Source of the DNA: an uncultured Mycobacteriaceae bacterium
GTDB lineage: Bacteria > Actinomycetota > Actinomycetes > Mycobacteriales > Mycobacteriaceae
Direction: 5' to 3'
DNA length: 64,000 bases
Assembly: GCA_902826815.1 (NCBI GenBank)
Contig: CADEGF010000022.1
Location: forward strand, 29,561-93,560
Part shown: piece after piece, positions 8,954-17,198 of the stretch
How the letters are laid out: each line of letters starts with the position of its first letter
Position numbering within the stretch: the first letter of the stretch is position 1
Made by a program: the position numbers and the translations under genes
Notes under the pieces: model-generated
What the model was told of the DNA's origin: nothing
What the model saw: the letters and a program-made list of their open reading frames with translations, nothing else
Databases searched by the model: none

Positions 8954-8972
8954 TACTGTAAGACCTATAGTA
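8954..8972. promoter_or_regulatory. Candidate TetR operator copy 3 (tetR / 9014 operon)
   Basis: TACTGTAAGACCTATAGTA. On the minus strand TACAGT is a likely -10 for the TetR gene; on the plus strand TATAGT is a likely -10 for the 9014 operon. This shared site is the main argument that the TetR protein binds the motif and controls its own gene. Confidence 0.65.
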
Positions 8973-9013
8973 AGCTTTTCTAGCAGAATTGGTGTGCAGG
9001 CGAAGGGCTACGT

Positions 9014-9775
9014 GTGTCAGAAGAAGTTCTACGGGAGCGCCGCGGACGCGTACTCGTCATCACCATCAATCGGCCGGACGCGCGTAACGCGGTCAACCTC
9101 GCGGTCAGCCAGGGTCTGGCCGATGCGGTCGATGAACTCGACGACAGCGCCGATCTCTCGGTGGCGGTGATCACCGGCGCGGGCGGAAACTTCTGTTCGG
9201 GTATGGACCTCAAGGCGTTCGCCGCCGGTGAGGTCGTCGCTATTCCCGGCCGCGGTATCGGCTTCACCGAGCGGCCGCCGAGAAAGCCGGTCATCTCCGC
9301 CGTCGAGGGCTATGCGCTGGCCGGCGGCACCGAGGTGGTGCTGGCCACCGACCTGGTGGTGGCGTCGCGGACCGCGAAGTTCGGCATCCCGGAAGCCAAG
9401 CGCGGTCTGGTCGCCGCCGGCGGCGGGCTACTGCGGCTGCCGCGGCGGATCCCGTACCAGAAGGCGCTCGAATTGGCTTTGACCGGAGAGAGTTTCACCG
9501 CCGAGCAGGGTGAGCAGTGGGGTTTCGTCAACACGGTCACCGAACCCGGCGAGGCGCTGGCGGGCGCGATCGAGCTCGCCGAGCGCATCACCGCCAACGG
9601 GCCGCTGGCCGTCGCGACCACCAAGGAGATCATCACGAAGTCCGCGGATTGGTCGGAAGACGAGATGTGGCGCAAGCAGCTCGAATACATCTTGCCGATC
9701 TTCACCTCCAACGACGCAAAGGAAGGCGCGATCGCTTTCGCCGAGAAGCGCGCGCCGAACTGGACCGGCACCTGA
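9014..9775 (+). CDS. Enoyl-CoA hydratase (classical crotonase), 253 aa
   Basis: The only crotonase in the window in which I can see both classical catalytic glutamates: EGYALAGGTEVVLA and FGIPEAKRGL. FCSGMDLKAF marks the oxyanion hole. It should add water to a 2-enoyl-CoA. GTG start at 9014 with GCGAAGGGC upstream. It heads an operon with an SDR (GTG 9786) and an aldolase (10596), together a plausible hydration, oxidation and carbon-carbon cleavage set. Operator copy 3 controls the promoter. Confidence 0.9.
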   Translation: MSEEVLRERRGRVLVITINRPDARNAVNLAVSQGLADAVDELDDSADLSVAVITGAGGNFCSGMDLKAFAAGEVVAIPGRGIGFTERPPRKPVISAVEGYALAGGTEVVLATDLVVASRTAKFGIPEAKRGLVAAGGGLLRLPRRIPYQKALELALTGESFTAEQGEQWGFVNTVTEPGEALAGAIELAERITANGPLAVATTKEIITKSADWSEDEMWRKQLEYILPIFTSNDAKEGAIAFAEKRAPNWTGT

Positions 9776-9785
9776 GGACGGCGCC

Positions 9786-10583
9786 GTGGACCTCGGCCTG
9801 GAGAATGCCACCGCGGTAGTCGTCGGCGGCGGTCGCGGCATGGGACTGGCCGCCGCACGCTGCCTCGCCGACGACGGTGCGCGCATCGCGATCGTCGGGA
9901 GGACCCGGTCGGTTCTCGACGAGGCCGCCGATGAACTGTCGAGCCGTGGCAGCCCCGATGCGGTGGGTCTGGTGGCCGACGTCACCGATACCGAAGCGGC
10001 TCAACAGGTTTTCGACGATGTGAGCGGTCGGTGGGGCGGCGAACTCAACATCCTCGTCAACGTCGCAGGGCCGAGCGCGGTTGGGACCTTCACCGACCTC
10101 ACCGACGAGCAGTGGCGCCAAGCGGTCGACGAAGGCGTGATGGGCATGGTGCACTGCGTCCGGTCTGCACTGCCCATGCTGCGCAAGGCGGAATGGGCGC
10201 GGATCGTGAACTTCTCCGCGCACTCGACGCAACGGCAGAGCGTCATCCTGCCGGCCTATACGGCGGCCAAGGCGATGGTCACCAGCATCTCCAAGAACCT
10301 GTCGCTGTCCCTGGCGCCGGACGAGATCATGGTGAACGTCGTGTCGCCGGGCAGCATTCTGTCCGAATCACTGGCCGGCTGGGCTGATTCCGTCGGTATC
10401 GACGGAAGCGATCCGTATGCAGTGATGGCCGGAATCGACAAGCACTTCGGGCACCCGGCGCATCTGCCGCGCGCAGGCACACCCGACGAGATCGGTCCCG
10501 TCGTCGCCTTCCTCGTCTCGCGCGCCAACTCCTATATGACCGGCGCCAACATCAATGTCGACGGCGGCAGCGACTTCACCTGA
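9786..10583 (+). CDS. Short-chain dehydrogenase/reductase, 265 aa
   Basis: Classical SDR. The nucleotide loop GGGRGMG is at residues 14-20, NVAG at 92-95, and the catalytic YTAAK at 158-162, with the active-site serine in the NFSAHS strand just before. The C-terminal motif TGANINVDGG is standard. It probably oxidises a hydroxyacyl-CoA made by the hydratase upstream. GTG 9786 is preceded by GAGGACGG and lies 10 bases after the hydratase stop. Confidence 0.9.
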   Translation: MDLGLENATAVVVGGGRGMGLAAARCLADDGARIAIVGRTRSVLDEAADELSSRGSPDAVGLVADVTDTEAAQQVFDDVSGRWGGELNILVNVAGPSAVGTFTDLTDEQWRQAVDEGVMGMVHCVRSALPMLRKAEWARIVNFSAHSTQRQSVILPAYTAAKAMVTSISKNLSLSLAPDEIMVNVVSPGSILSESLAGWADSVGIDGSDPYAVMAGIDKHFGHPAHLPRAGTPDEIGPVVAFLVSRANSYMTGANINVDGGSDFT

Positions 10584-10595
10584 TACGGAGGCGAC

Positions 10596-11603
10596 ATGGC
10601 AACGGCCCGCGAAGCCAGGGACTGGGCGCGCACGACATTGCGTGGAATCGGCAACAGCCTCTACACGCCGTTCAGTGGTACCGACGGCGACGACATCGAC
10701 TGGGACGCCTACCGGGCCCTGGTTCGCTACTGCGTAGGGGAGCTCAACCACCCCATGCTCTGGTGCACCAGCGGCATCGCGGAATTCTGGTCGCTGACGA
10801 TCGCCGAACGAAAGCAGTTGCTGGAGGTCGCAATCGAAGAAGGCCGGCGGGCCAATCCCGATGTCCTCGTCCAGGCATGTACGGCGGCCACGGCCGCGAA
10901 GGACTGCCTCGAGCTGACCCGGCACGCGCAAGAGGCGGGCGCCGACATCGTCTACATCCAGACGCCGATGATGGAGGCTCACGGTGGGGAAGGGGTGCTG
11001 AACTTCTTCCGCTACATCGCCGACCGCACCGATATCGCGCTCGGCATGTTCAACTCGCCGTCGTCGGGCTATGTGCTGACGCCTGCGGAGGGTGCCCGCA
11101 TCTACTCGGAGATCCCGGCCGTCTGCGCGACGAAGGAGGGCGCCTTCCGGCCCGCGAGCAGTCGGATTCTGCACGAGCTTGCGCCCGATCTGACGATCTG
11201 GGAGTGCGACCTGACGGTGTACCGCGCGGGCTGGTTGCGGGCGGGGATCGTCGGTCCGGCGCAACTCGGGACGGCGGGCTACCTGTACGAGACGCCGCAG
11301 CAGCCGGTCATCTCCGAGTACTGGGAGCTTGTCTGGGGCGACAAGCTGGTCGAGGCGATGGACCACGCCGAGAAGTCCGGGCTCGATCAGTTCGGTATCG
11401 ACATGGCGTCGTGGTTCACCTGCTACCCCGGTCGGCCGGACTACTTCACGCACTGGGGTGGGGCGTTCAAATACGCGGCGTCGGTGCTCGGTCTGCCGAT
11501 CGGCGACTACCCGCACTCTCGGCCGCCGCAGGCGGTGTTCCCCGCCGAGGGCAAGTCGCAGATCGATGCAGCGTATCGACGGTACGGACTGGTCTTGAGC
11601 TGA
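10596..11603 (+). CDS. DHDPS-fold class I aldolase or hydratase-aldolase, 335 aa
   Basis: Dihydrodipicolinate-synthase superfamily barrel. LYTPFSG at the N-terminus is the usual first strand, and AVCATKEGAF carries the Schiff-base lysine (Lys180). The position of the usual catalytic tyrosine reads Phe in MFNSPSSGY. At 335 residues it is longer than lysine-pathway DapA (about 300) and close to hydratase-aldolases of aromatic degradation (NahE/PhdJ type). A retro-aldol step releasing a pyruvate-like unit fits its place after a hydratase and an SDR; that is inference. Good ribosome site GGAGG before ATG 10596. Confidence 0.8.
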   Translation: MATAREARDWARTTLRGIGNSLYTPFSGTDGDDIDWDAYRALVRYCVGELNHPMLWCTSGIAEFWSLTIAERKQLLEVAIEEGRRANPDVLVQACTAATAAKDCLELTRHAQEAGADIVYIQTPMMEAHGGEGVLNFFRYIADRTDIALGMFNSPSSGYVLTPAEGARIYSEIPAVCATKEGAFRPASSRILHELAPDLTIWECDLTVYRAGWLRAGIVGPAQLGTAGYLYETPQQPVISEYWELVWGDKLVEAMDHAEKSGLDQFGIDMASWFTCYPGRPDYFTHWGGAFKYAASVLGLPIGDYPHSRPPQAVFPAEGKSQIDAAYRRYGLVLS

Positions 11604-11628
11604 GGTATGCGGCAGGTGCGGAAGACGC

Positions 11629-11647
11629 TACCGAAAGGTGTACAGTA
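11629..11647. promoter_or_regulatory. Candidate TetR operator copy 4
   Basis: TACCGAAAGGTGTACAGTA. TACAGT at 11641-11646 ends seven bases before GTG 11654, so the transcript probably starts on the start codon itself (leaderless). The operator would cover the -10 of the longest operon in the window (11654-22614). Confidence 0.6.
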
Positions 11648-11653
11648 AGTGCC

Positions 11654-12469
11654 GTGAGTGCTGACGACCCGGTCCTCTACGAGCTACGCGACACCGGTGT
11701 CGCAGTGCTGACCCTCAACCGGCCAGAGCGGATGAACGGGTGGGGCGGCGGGCTTGCGGCCAGGTTCTACTCGCTGCTCGACGAGGCCGATGCCGACCCG
11801 GACGTGCGCGCGATCGTCGTCACCGGCGCGGGCCGGGCGTTCTGCGCGGGCGCCGATATGGGCGACCTGTCGTCGATCGAGAAGGCCAACACCGACGGCG
11901 ACGCCGATATATCCAAGTTGGTCGGCGAACGGTATCCGCATTTCGTTGCGACGCTGCGCAAGCCGGTCATCGCCGCGATCAACGGCGCGTGCGCAGGCAT
12001 CGGGCTGACCCAGGCGCTGATGTGCGACATCCGGTTCGCTGCAGCGGGGGCGAAGTTCACCACATCCTTCGCGCGCCGCGGCCTCATCGCGGAATACGGC
12101 ATCAGCTGGATCCTCCCGCGCGTCGTCGGCTTGGGCGTGGCGATGGACCTGTTGTTGTCGGGCCGCGTCTTTCTCGCCGAAGAGGCGAAGGCACTCGGAC
12201 TCGTCAACGACGTCGTCGCACCGGACGAGCTGTTACCCCGTGCGATCGGCTACGCCGAGGACATCGCCGCCAACTGCGCGCCGAGTTCTCTGGCGGTGAT
12301 CAAACAACAGGTGTACGCAGACACCATGCGCGACGTGCTCGAGGCCAGCGACCATGCCGAGAAGCTGATGGGTGAATCCATGCAACGCCCCGACTTCATC
12401 GAGGGCATCACCGCATTCTTCGAGAAGCGCACACCGAACTTCCCGCCGCTCAAGGAGGTATCGCTATGA
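11654..12469 (+). CDS. Crotonase (enoyl-CoA hydratase/isomerase family), 271 aa
   Basis: LTLNRPERMNGWGGGL and FCAGADMGDL are crotonase signatures. The two classical Glu positions read Thr (GACAGIGLTQAL) and Ala (TSFARRGLIAEYG); a different acidic residue (AEYG) follows, a pattern common in uncharacterised actinobacterial EchA proteins. GTG 11654 is likely the first transcribed base, seven bases after a TACAGT -10. It is first gene of a ten-gene operon running to 22614 in which nearly every junction overlaps. It ends in an ATGA overlap with the amidohydrolase. Confidence 0.86.
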   Translation: MSADDPVLYELRDTGVAVLTLNRPERMNGWGGGLAARFYSLLDEADADPDVRAIVVTGAGRAFCAGADMGDLSSIEKANTDGDADISKLVGERYPHFVATLRKPVIAAINGACAGIGLTQALMCDIRFAAAGAKFTTSFARRGLIAEYGISWILPRVVGLGVAMDLLLSGRVFLAEEAKALGLVNDVVAPDELLPRAIGYAEDIAANCAPSSLAVIKQQVYADTMRDVLEASDHAEKLMGESMQRPDFIEGITAFFEKRTPNFPPLKEVSL

Positions 12470-13674
12470 CTCCCAAACTGGACTACATGGCCATCGACGT
12501 CGACAACCACTACTACGAGACGATCGATTCGTGCACCCGGCATCTGCCCAAGGAGTTCAGGCGCCGCGGCGTGCAGATGCTCACCGAGGGCAAACGCACG
12601 TTCGCGATCATGGGCGGCGTCGTCAACCAGTTCATCCCGAACCCGACGTTCGACCCGATCATCGAGCCGGGCTGCCTCGACCTGTTGTTCCGCGGCGAGA
12701 TCCCCGAGGGCGTCGACCCCGCGTCGCTGATGAAGGTCGACCGGCTCGCCGACCATCCCGAGTACCAGAACCGCGATGCCCGCGTGAAGATCCTCGACAA
12801 GCAGAACCTCGAAACCGTGTTCATGCTGCCGACATTCGCGTGCGGGGTCGAGGAGGCCCTCAAGCACGACGTCGAGGCGACCATGGCCACGGTCCACGCG
12901 TTCAACCTGTGGCTCGACGAGGACTGGGGCTTCGACCGTCCCGACCACCGGTTCCTCTCGGCGCCGATCATCTCGCTCGCCGACCCCGAAAAGGCCGTCG
13001 AGGAAGTCGATTTCGTGCTGAGCCGCGGCGCCAAGATCGTCTGCGTGCGCCCCGCTCCCGTCCCGGGCGTGGTCAAGCCGCGCTCACTGGGCGATCCCGT
13101 GCACGATCCGGTATGGGCGCGCCTCGCAGAAGCCGGCGTTCCGGTGGTCTTCCACCTCTCCGACAGCGGCTATCTCGCGATCGCCGCGCTGTGGGGCGGG
13201 CAGGCGACGTTCGAGGGGTTCGGCAAGAAGGATCCTCTCGACCAGGTACTGCTCGACGACCGCGCCATTCACGACGCGATGGCGTCGATGATCGTCCACC
13301 AAGTTTTCACCCGGCATCCGAAGCTGAAGGTGGCCAGCATCGAGAACGGCTCCTACTTCGTGTACCGCTTGATCAAGCGGCTGAAGAAGTCCGCGAACAC
13401 CGCGCCGTATCACTACAAGGAGGATCCGGTCGAGCAGCTGCGCAACAACGTCTGGATCGCGCCGTACTACGAGGACGACGTGAAGGTGCTCGCAGAGACC
13501 ATCGGCGTCGACAAGATCCTGTTCGGCTCGGACTGGCCACACGGTGAGGGCCTGGCGGACCCGATGGCGTTCACGGCTGACATCCCGCAATTCCCCGAGT
13601 TCAGCGCGGAGGACACCAGAAAGGTCATGCGGGACAACGCGCTCGAGCTGCTCGGCGTGCACGTTTCCGCCTAG
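12466..13674 (+). CDS. Amidohydrolase-2 family metal-dependent hydrolase/decarboxylase, 402 aa
   Basis: TIM-barrel amidohydrolase of the ACMSD-related group. Likely metal ligands: DVDNHYYE near the N-terminus, His in VVFHLSDSG, and Asp in FGSDWPHGEG near the C-terminus. Members decarboxylate or hydrolyse ring acids without a redox step. AAGGAGG precedes ATG 12466, which overlaps the crotonase stop. It pairs with a second, shorter member at 15319, with a ligase between them. In mycobacteria such genes often sit in FadD/FadE/EchA clusters; their substrates are mostly unknown. Confidence 0.82.
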   Translation: MTPKLDYMAIDVDNHYYETIDSCTRHLPKEFRRRGVQMLTEGKRTFAIMGGVVNQFIPNPTFDPIIEPGCLDLLFRGEIPEGVDPASLMKVDRLADHPEYQNRDARVKILDKQNLETVFMLPTFACGVEEALKHDVEATMATVHAFNLWLDEDWGFDRPDHRFLSAPIISLADPEKAVEEVDFVLSRGAKIVCVRPAPVPGVVKPRSLGDPVHDPVWARLAEAGVPVVFHLSDSGYLAIAALWGGQATFEGFGKKDPLDQVLLDDRAIHDAMASMIVHQVFTRHPKLKVASIENGSYFVYRLIKRLKKSANTAPYHYKEDPVEQLRNNVWIAPYYEDDVKVLAETIGVDKILFGSDWPHGEGLADPMAFTADIPQFPEFSAEDTRKVMRDNALELLGVHVSA

Positions 13675-13702
13675 TCATGTCGCGGACGCGAGGAGCATAA
13701 GG

Positions 13703-15322
13703 GTGTCCGAGTGGACCATCGGCGATGTCGTCGACGCCATCGCTGACGTCATACCGGATCGCACCATGACGGTCTGTGGTGACCGCGTCACGACCTACGG
13801 CGAGATGGCCTCGCGCACACGCCGACTGGCCAACTTCCTCGCGGACAAGGGGTTCGGCGCGCACCGCGACCGCGACGGGCTGGACAACTGGGAGTGCGGC
13901 CAGGACCGCGTCGCGTTGATCATGTTCAACGACCGCTATCCCGAGATGGTGATCGGCTGCCTGAAGGCTCGCACGGTCCCGGTCAACGTCAACCACCACT
14001 ACACCCCGCGCGAGGTCGCCGACCTCCTCGAGTATGTGAAGCCGCGCGCGGTCATCTACCACCGCGCGCACGGCGCGAAGTTCGCCGACGTGCTCTCCTC
14101 GCTCGGTGCCGACCTGCTCATCGCCGTTGACGACGGCAGCGACGTCCCCGACATTGCGGGCGCCGTAGGTCTGGACGATGCTGTGGCACAGGGCGATCCG
14201 GATTGTCGGATTGTCGGGTCGCCGGACGACGTCATCATGTACTGCACAGGGGGCACGACCGGAAGGCCCAAAGGTGTGCTGTGGCGCCAAAGCGACACCT
14301 ACGTGTCGTCGATGGTCGGCGCCGACCATGAATCGCCTGCCGAGATCCACGACAAGGTGAAGCGGAACGTCGGCCCGCCGTGGTTCGCGGTGTCGCCGCT
14401 TATGCACGCGGCCGGTCTGTGGACGGTGTTCTCTGGCACGCTGGCCGGACTGCCCGTTGTGCTGTATGACGACCGAAACAAGTTCGACCCGGCGTTGGTG
14501 CTGCGCACCGCCGAGCGGGAGAAGGCGGGCATGATGACGATGGTGGGAGATGCCTATGCCGCCCCGCTCGTCGAGGAACTCAACCGGGCTGACTATGACT
14601 TGTCGTCGCTGTACGCGATCGGAACGGGCGGCGCCGCAACCAATCCCAAGCACGTGAGTGCCCTGCTGGAGAAGCTGCCTGCGCTGACGATCATCAACGG
14701 CTACGGATCGTCGGAGACCGGAAACATGGGATTCGGACACAACCAGGTCGACTCCCATCGGGAGACCTTCGATTTGCGCGAAGGTGGAACCGTAGTGTCC
14801 GATGACCTGACCAGGTTCGTCGCGGCGGGCGACCCCGACGTCGGCTGGGTGGTACGCACCGGCCGGATACCGCTTGGCTACTTCGACGATGCCGACGCGA
14901 CCCGACGGACCTTCCCCGTGGTGGAGGGACAGCGCGTCGTGGTGTCTGGCGACCGCGCATCACTTGAGGCCGACGGCACGCTGCGCCTGTACGGCCGCGA
15001 CTCCCTGGTCGTCAACACCGGCGGAGAGAAGGTCTTCGTGGAGGAGGTCGAGGCGGTGCTGCGGGCATGCCATGGCGTGGCGGATGCGCTGGTGGTCGGG
15101 CGCGACAGCGAACGGTGGGGTCAGGAGATCGTCGCCCTCGTGCAGACCCAGCCGGACGACAAGGTCGACAGCGAGTCGCTCTACGACTCATGTGTCGAGA
15201 ACCTGGCCCGCTTCAAGGCGCCGAAGGAGTTCATCTTCGTCGACAAGGTCCGCAGGCTCGGCAACGGCAAGGCCGACTACCGGTGGGCGAAAAGCCAAGC
15301 AACGCAACGGGCGCTGACATGA
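13703..15322 (+). CDS. Acyl-CoA synthetase, FadD19-like, 539 aa
   Basis: Full-length adenylate-forming ligase. CTGGTTGRPKGVLWR is the ATP loop, GYGSSETG the A5 motif, and NGKADYRWAK the C-terminal lysine region. The GVLWR and ADYRWAK blocks match the pattern of FadD19-type steroid side-chain ligases as I remember it, and also the ligase at 28598. It likely activates a carboxylic acid on a ring or branched side chain. GTG 13703 follows AGGAG. The stop overlaps the next ATG (ATGA). Confidence 0.88.
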   Translation: MSEWTIGDVVDAIADVIPDRTMTVCGDRVTTYGEMASRTRRLANFLADKGFGAHRDRDGLDNWECGQDRVALIMFNDRYPEMVIGCLKARTVPVNVNHHYTPREVADLLEYVKPRAVIYHRAHGAKFADVLSSLGADLLIAVDDGSDVPDIAGAVGLDDAVAQGDPDCRIVGSPDDVIMYCTGGTTGRPKGVLWRQSDTYVSSMVGADHESPAEIHDKVKRNVGPPWFAVSPLMHAAGLWTVFSGTLAGLPVVLYDDRNKFDPALVLRTAEREKAGMMTMVGDAYAAPLVEELNRADYDLSSLYAIGTGGAATNPKHVSALLEKLPALTIINGYGSSETGNMGFGHNQVDSHRETFDLREGGTVVSDDLTRFVAAGDPDVGWVVRTGRIPLGYFDDADATRRTFPVVEGQRVVVSGDRASLEADGTLRLYGRDSLVVNTGGEKVFVEEVEAVLRACHGVADALVVGRDSERWGQEIVALVQTQPDDKVDSESLYDSCVENLARFKAPKEFIFVDKVRRLGNGKADYRWAKSQATQRALT

Positions 15323-16149
15323 CACACACGGCCATTGACTGCCTCCTCAACGTGCACTTCGGCGAGACCGAACAGCAGCCGAACTGGATGCTCAAGGTGC
15401 GCGACGACTACTTCAAGGGACCCGAGTCGATGTTCGCCCCGGTCGACCTGGCCGAGCTGCTCGACGAGATGGACGAGCAGGGGGTGGCCAAGGCCATCCT
15501 GATGGACAACCTCGCCAAACCGTCGGTCACGGCGCGCAAGTTCGTCGAGTCGAGGCCCGATCGGTTCACGTTGGCGATGGGCGGCGTCAACCTACTCAAG
15601 CCGGTGCCGTCACTGCGCGAGCTCTGCGCGGTCGTCAACGATCTGCCCGTGGCGTATACCGTTGTTGGGCCCAGCTTCTGGGGTGACGGGCAGTATCCGC
15701 CGAGCGATGCGGTCTACTACCCGCTGTACACGAAGTGCGCGGAGATGGAACTGCCGCTGTGCATCAACACCGGGCTACCAGGGCCGCCGATTCCCGGTGA
15801 AGCCCAGAACCCGATCCACCTCGACCGCGTGTGCGTGCGCTTCCCCGAACTGAAGCTGTGCATGATCCACGGCGCCGACCCGTGGTGGGACGTCGCGATC
15901 CGGCTGATGATCAAGTACCAGAACCTGCGGCTGATGACGTCGGCGTGGTCGCCGAAGCGGCTGCCGGAAAGCCTGCTGCACTTCATGCGCACCCGCGGCA
16001 AGAACAAGATCATCTATGCCTCCGACTGGCCGGTGCTGCGGATGCGCCGAGTGGTGCCGGAAGCGCTCGCGCTCGACCTGCCCGCAGATGTGCTCGACAA
16101 CTACCTGTACAACAACGCCGCTGAATTCTTTTTCGGAGAACAGGACTGA
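15319..16149 (+). CDS. Amidohydrolase-2 family protein, 276 aa
   Basis: Shorter relative of the 12466 gene. DCLLNVHFGE at the N-terminus stands where the usual HxH or NxH metal motif occurs, MIHGADPWW gives a histidine, and YASDWPVL gives the late aspartate. The barrel appears complete. It is coupled to the ligase before it and sits two bases before the acyl-CoA dehydrogenase pair. A decarboxylase or C-C hydrolase acting on a CoA-activated ring acid is possible; no direct evidence for substrate. Confidence 0.8.
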   Translation: MTHTAIDCLLNVHFGETEQQPNWMLKVRDDYFKGPESMFAPVDLAELLDEMDEQGVAKAILMDNLAKPSVTARKFVESRPDRFTLAMGGVNLLKPVPSLRELCAVVNDLPVAYTVVGPSFWGDGQYPPSDAVYYPLYTKCAEMELPLCINTGLPGPPIPGEAQNPIHLDRVCVRFPELKLCMIHGADPWWDVAIRLMIKYQNLRLMTSAWSPKRLPESLLHFMRTRGKNKIIYASDWPVLRMRRVVPEALALDLPADVLDNYLYNNAAEFFFGEQD

Positions 16150-16151
16150 CC

Positions 16152-17198
16152 ATGGACCGATACGAACTGCGGAGGCTGGACTACAGCCTTTCGGAGGATC
16201 ACCAGGCGATCCAGGAGGCGTACAAGCAGTTCTTCAAGACGCACTGTCCCATCGAAACCGTTCGCGCCGCAGAAGAATCCGGATTCGACAAGAGCCTGTG
16301 GGAGCGGCTGTGCGCGATGGGCGCGACCACGATGGCGCTGCCGGAGTCGGCGGGCGGCGACGGCGCCACGCTGGTCGACCTGACGCTGGTGGCCGAAGAG
16401 ATCGGCCGGTCGCTGGCGCCGGTGCCGTGGATCGACCATGTCGTCGCAACACGCCTGCTCGCCCGTCTCGGGGCGCTGGATTCCGAACTCGTCACCGGTA
16501 AACAGTTGGCAGCCCTTGACCCGCGGCACGACCCCGTGACGGGGGTGCGATTGATCCCCACCGGCTCGATCGCCGACCGGATCCTGGTGCGGGACGGTCA
16601 CGATGTCGTCGCGCTGACATTCGGGACACGCCCCGTCAAGGTCGACAACATCGGCAAGCTGCCGATGGCCTGGGTCGATCCGGCCGCGGCCGACGGCAGG
16701 ACGGTCGTCGCGAGCGGCGCCGACGCGCTTTCGGAATACCAACGTGCGCTTGATGAGTGGCGGGTGCTGACCGGTGCCGCGCTCGTCGGCCTCGTGGAGG
16801 AGACGATGACGATCGCGGCGGAGTTCGCGAAGAACCGCTACACACTCGGAGTGCCGATCTCCACCCTGCAGGGTATTTCGCATCCGCTCGCCAACATCGC
16901 CATCACGGTTGCGGGTGGCCGCAACCTCGCGCGGCGTGCGGCCTGGTTCCTCGACAACGAACCCGACGAGCGGCGCGAGCTGGCACCGTCGGCGTTCGTG
17001 TTCATGGCCGAGGAGGCGTCGAAAGCCGCGACCATGGCCGTCCAGGTGCAGGGCGGCCTCGGTGTCAGCGCTGAGGCCGCGGCCACCGCGTACCTGGTCC
17101 GAGCCCGCGGATGGGCGTTGGCAGGCGGGGATCCCGGCGCCAGTGCGAAGTACATCGCCGAGATCGTCGCGGCGCGCGAGAGCGAGGGAGCGAAGTAA
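16152..17198 (+). CDS. Acyl-CoA dehydrogenase family subunit (small partner), 348 aa
   Basis: Acyl-CoA dehydrogenase fold with poorly conserved middle domain, shorter than the usual 380-400 residues. VPISTLQGISHPLANIAI and MAVQVQGGLGVS are the recognisable C-terminal helices. It overlaps the next dehydrogenase by one base (TAATG). Adjacent unlike FadE genes in actinobacteria commonly form alpha2-beta2 heterotetramers in steroid degradation, with only one subunit contributing each key residue; I infer the same here. Oxidises acyl-CoA to enoyl-CoA with FAD. Confidence 0.85.
   Translation: MDRYELRRLDYSLSEDHQAIQEAYKQFFKTHCPIETVRAAEESGFDKSLWERLCAMGATTMALPESAGGDGATLVDLTLVAEEIGRSLAPVPWIDHVVATRLLARLGALDSELVTGKQLAALDPRHDPVTGVRLIPTGSIADRILVRDGHDVVALTFGTRPVKVDNIGKLPMAWVDPAAADGRTVVASGADALSEYQRALDEWRVLTGAALVGLVEETMTIAAEFAKNRYTLGVPISTLQGISHPLANIAITVAGGRNLARRAAWFLDNEPDERRELAPSAFVFMAEEASKAATMAVQVQGGLGVSAEAAATAYLVRARGWALAGGDPGASAKYIAEIVAARESEGAK

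Noticed and set aside
10763-11653. Long in-frame N-terminal extension of the 11654 crotonase
   Set aside because: It overlaps the aldolase gene in another frame; crotonase homology and the -10 element place the start at 11654.
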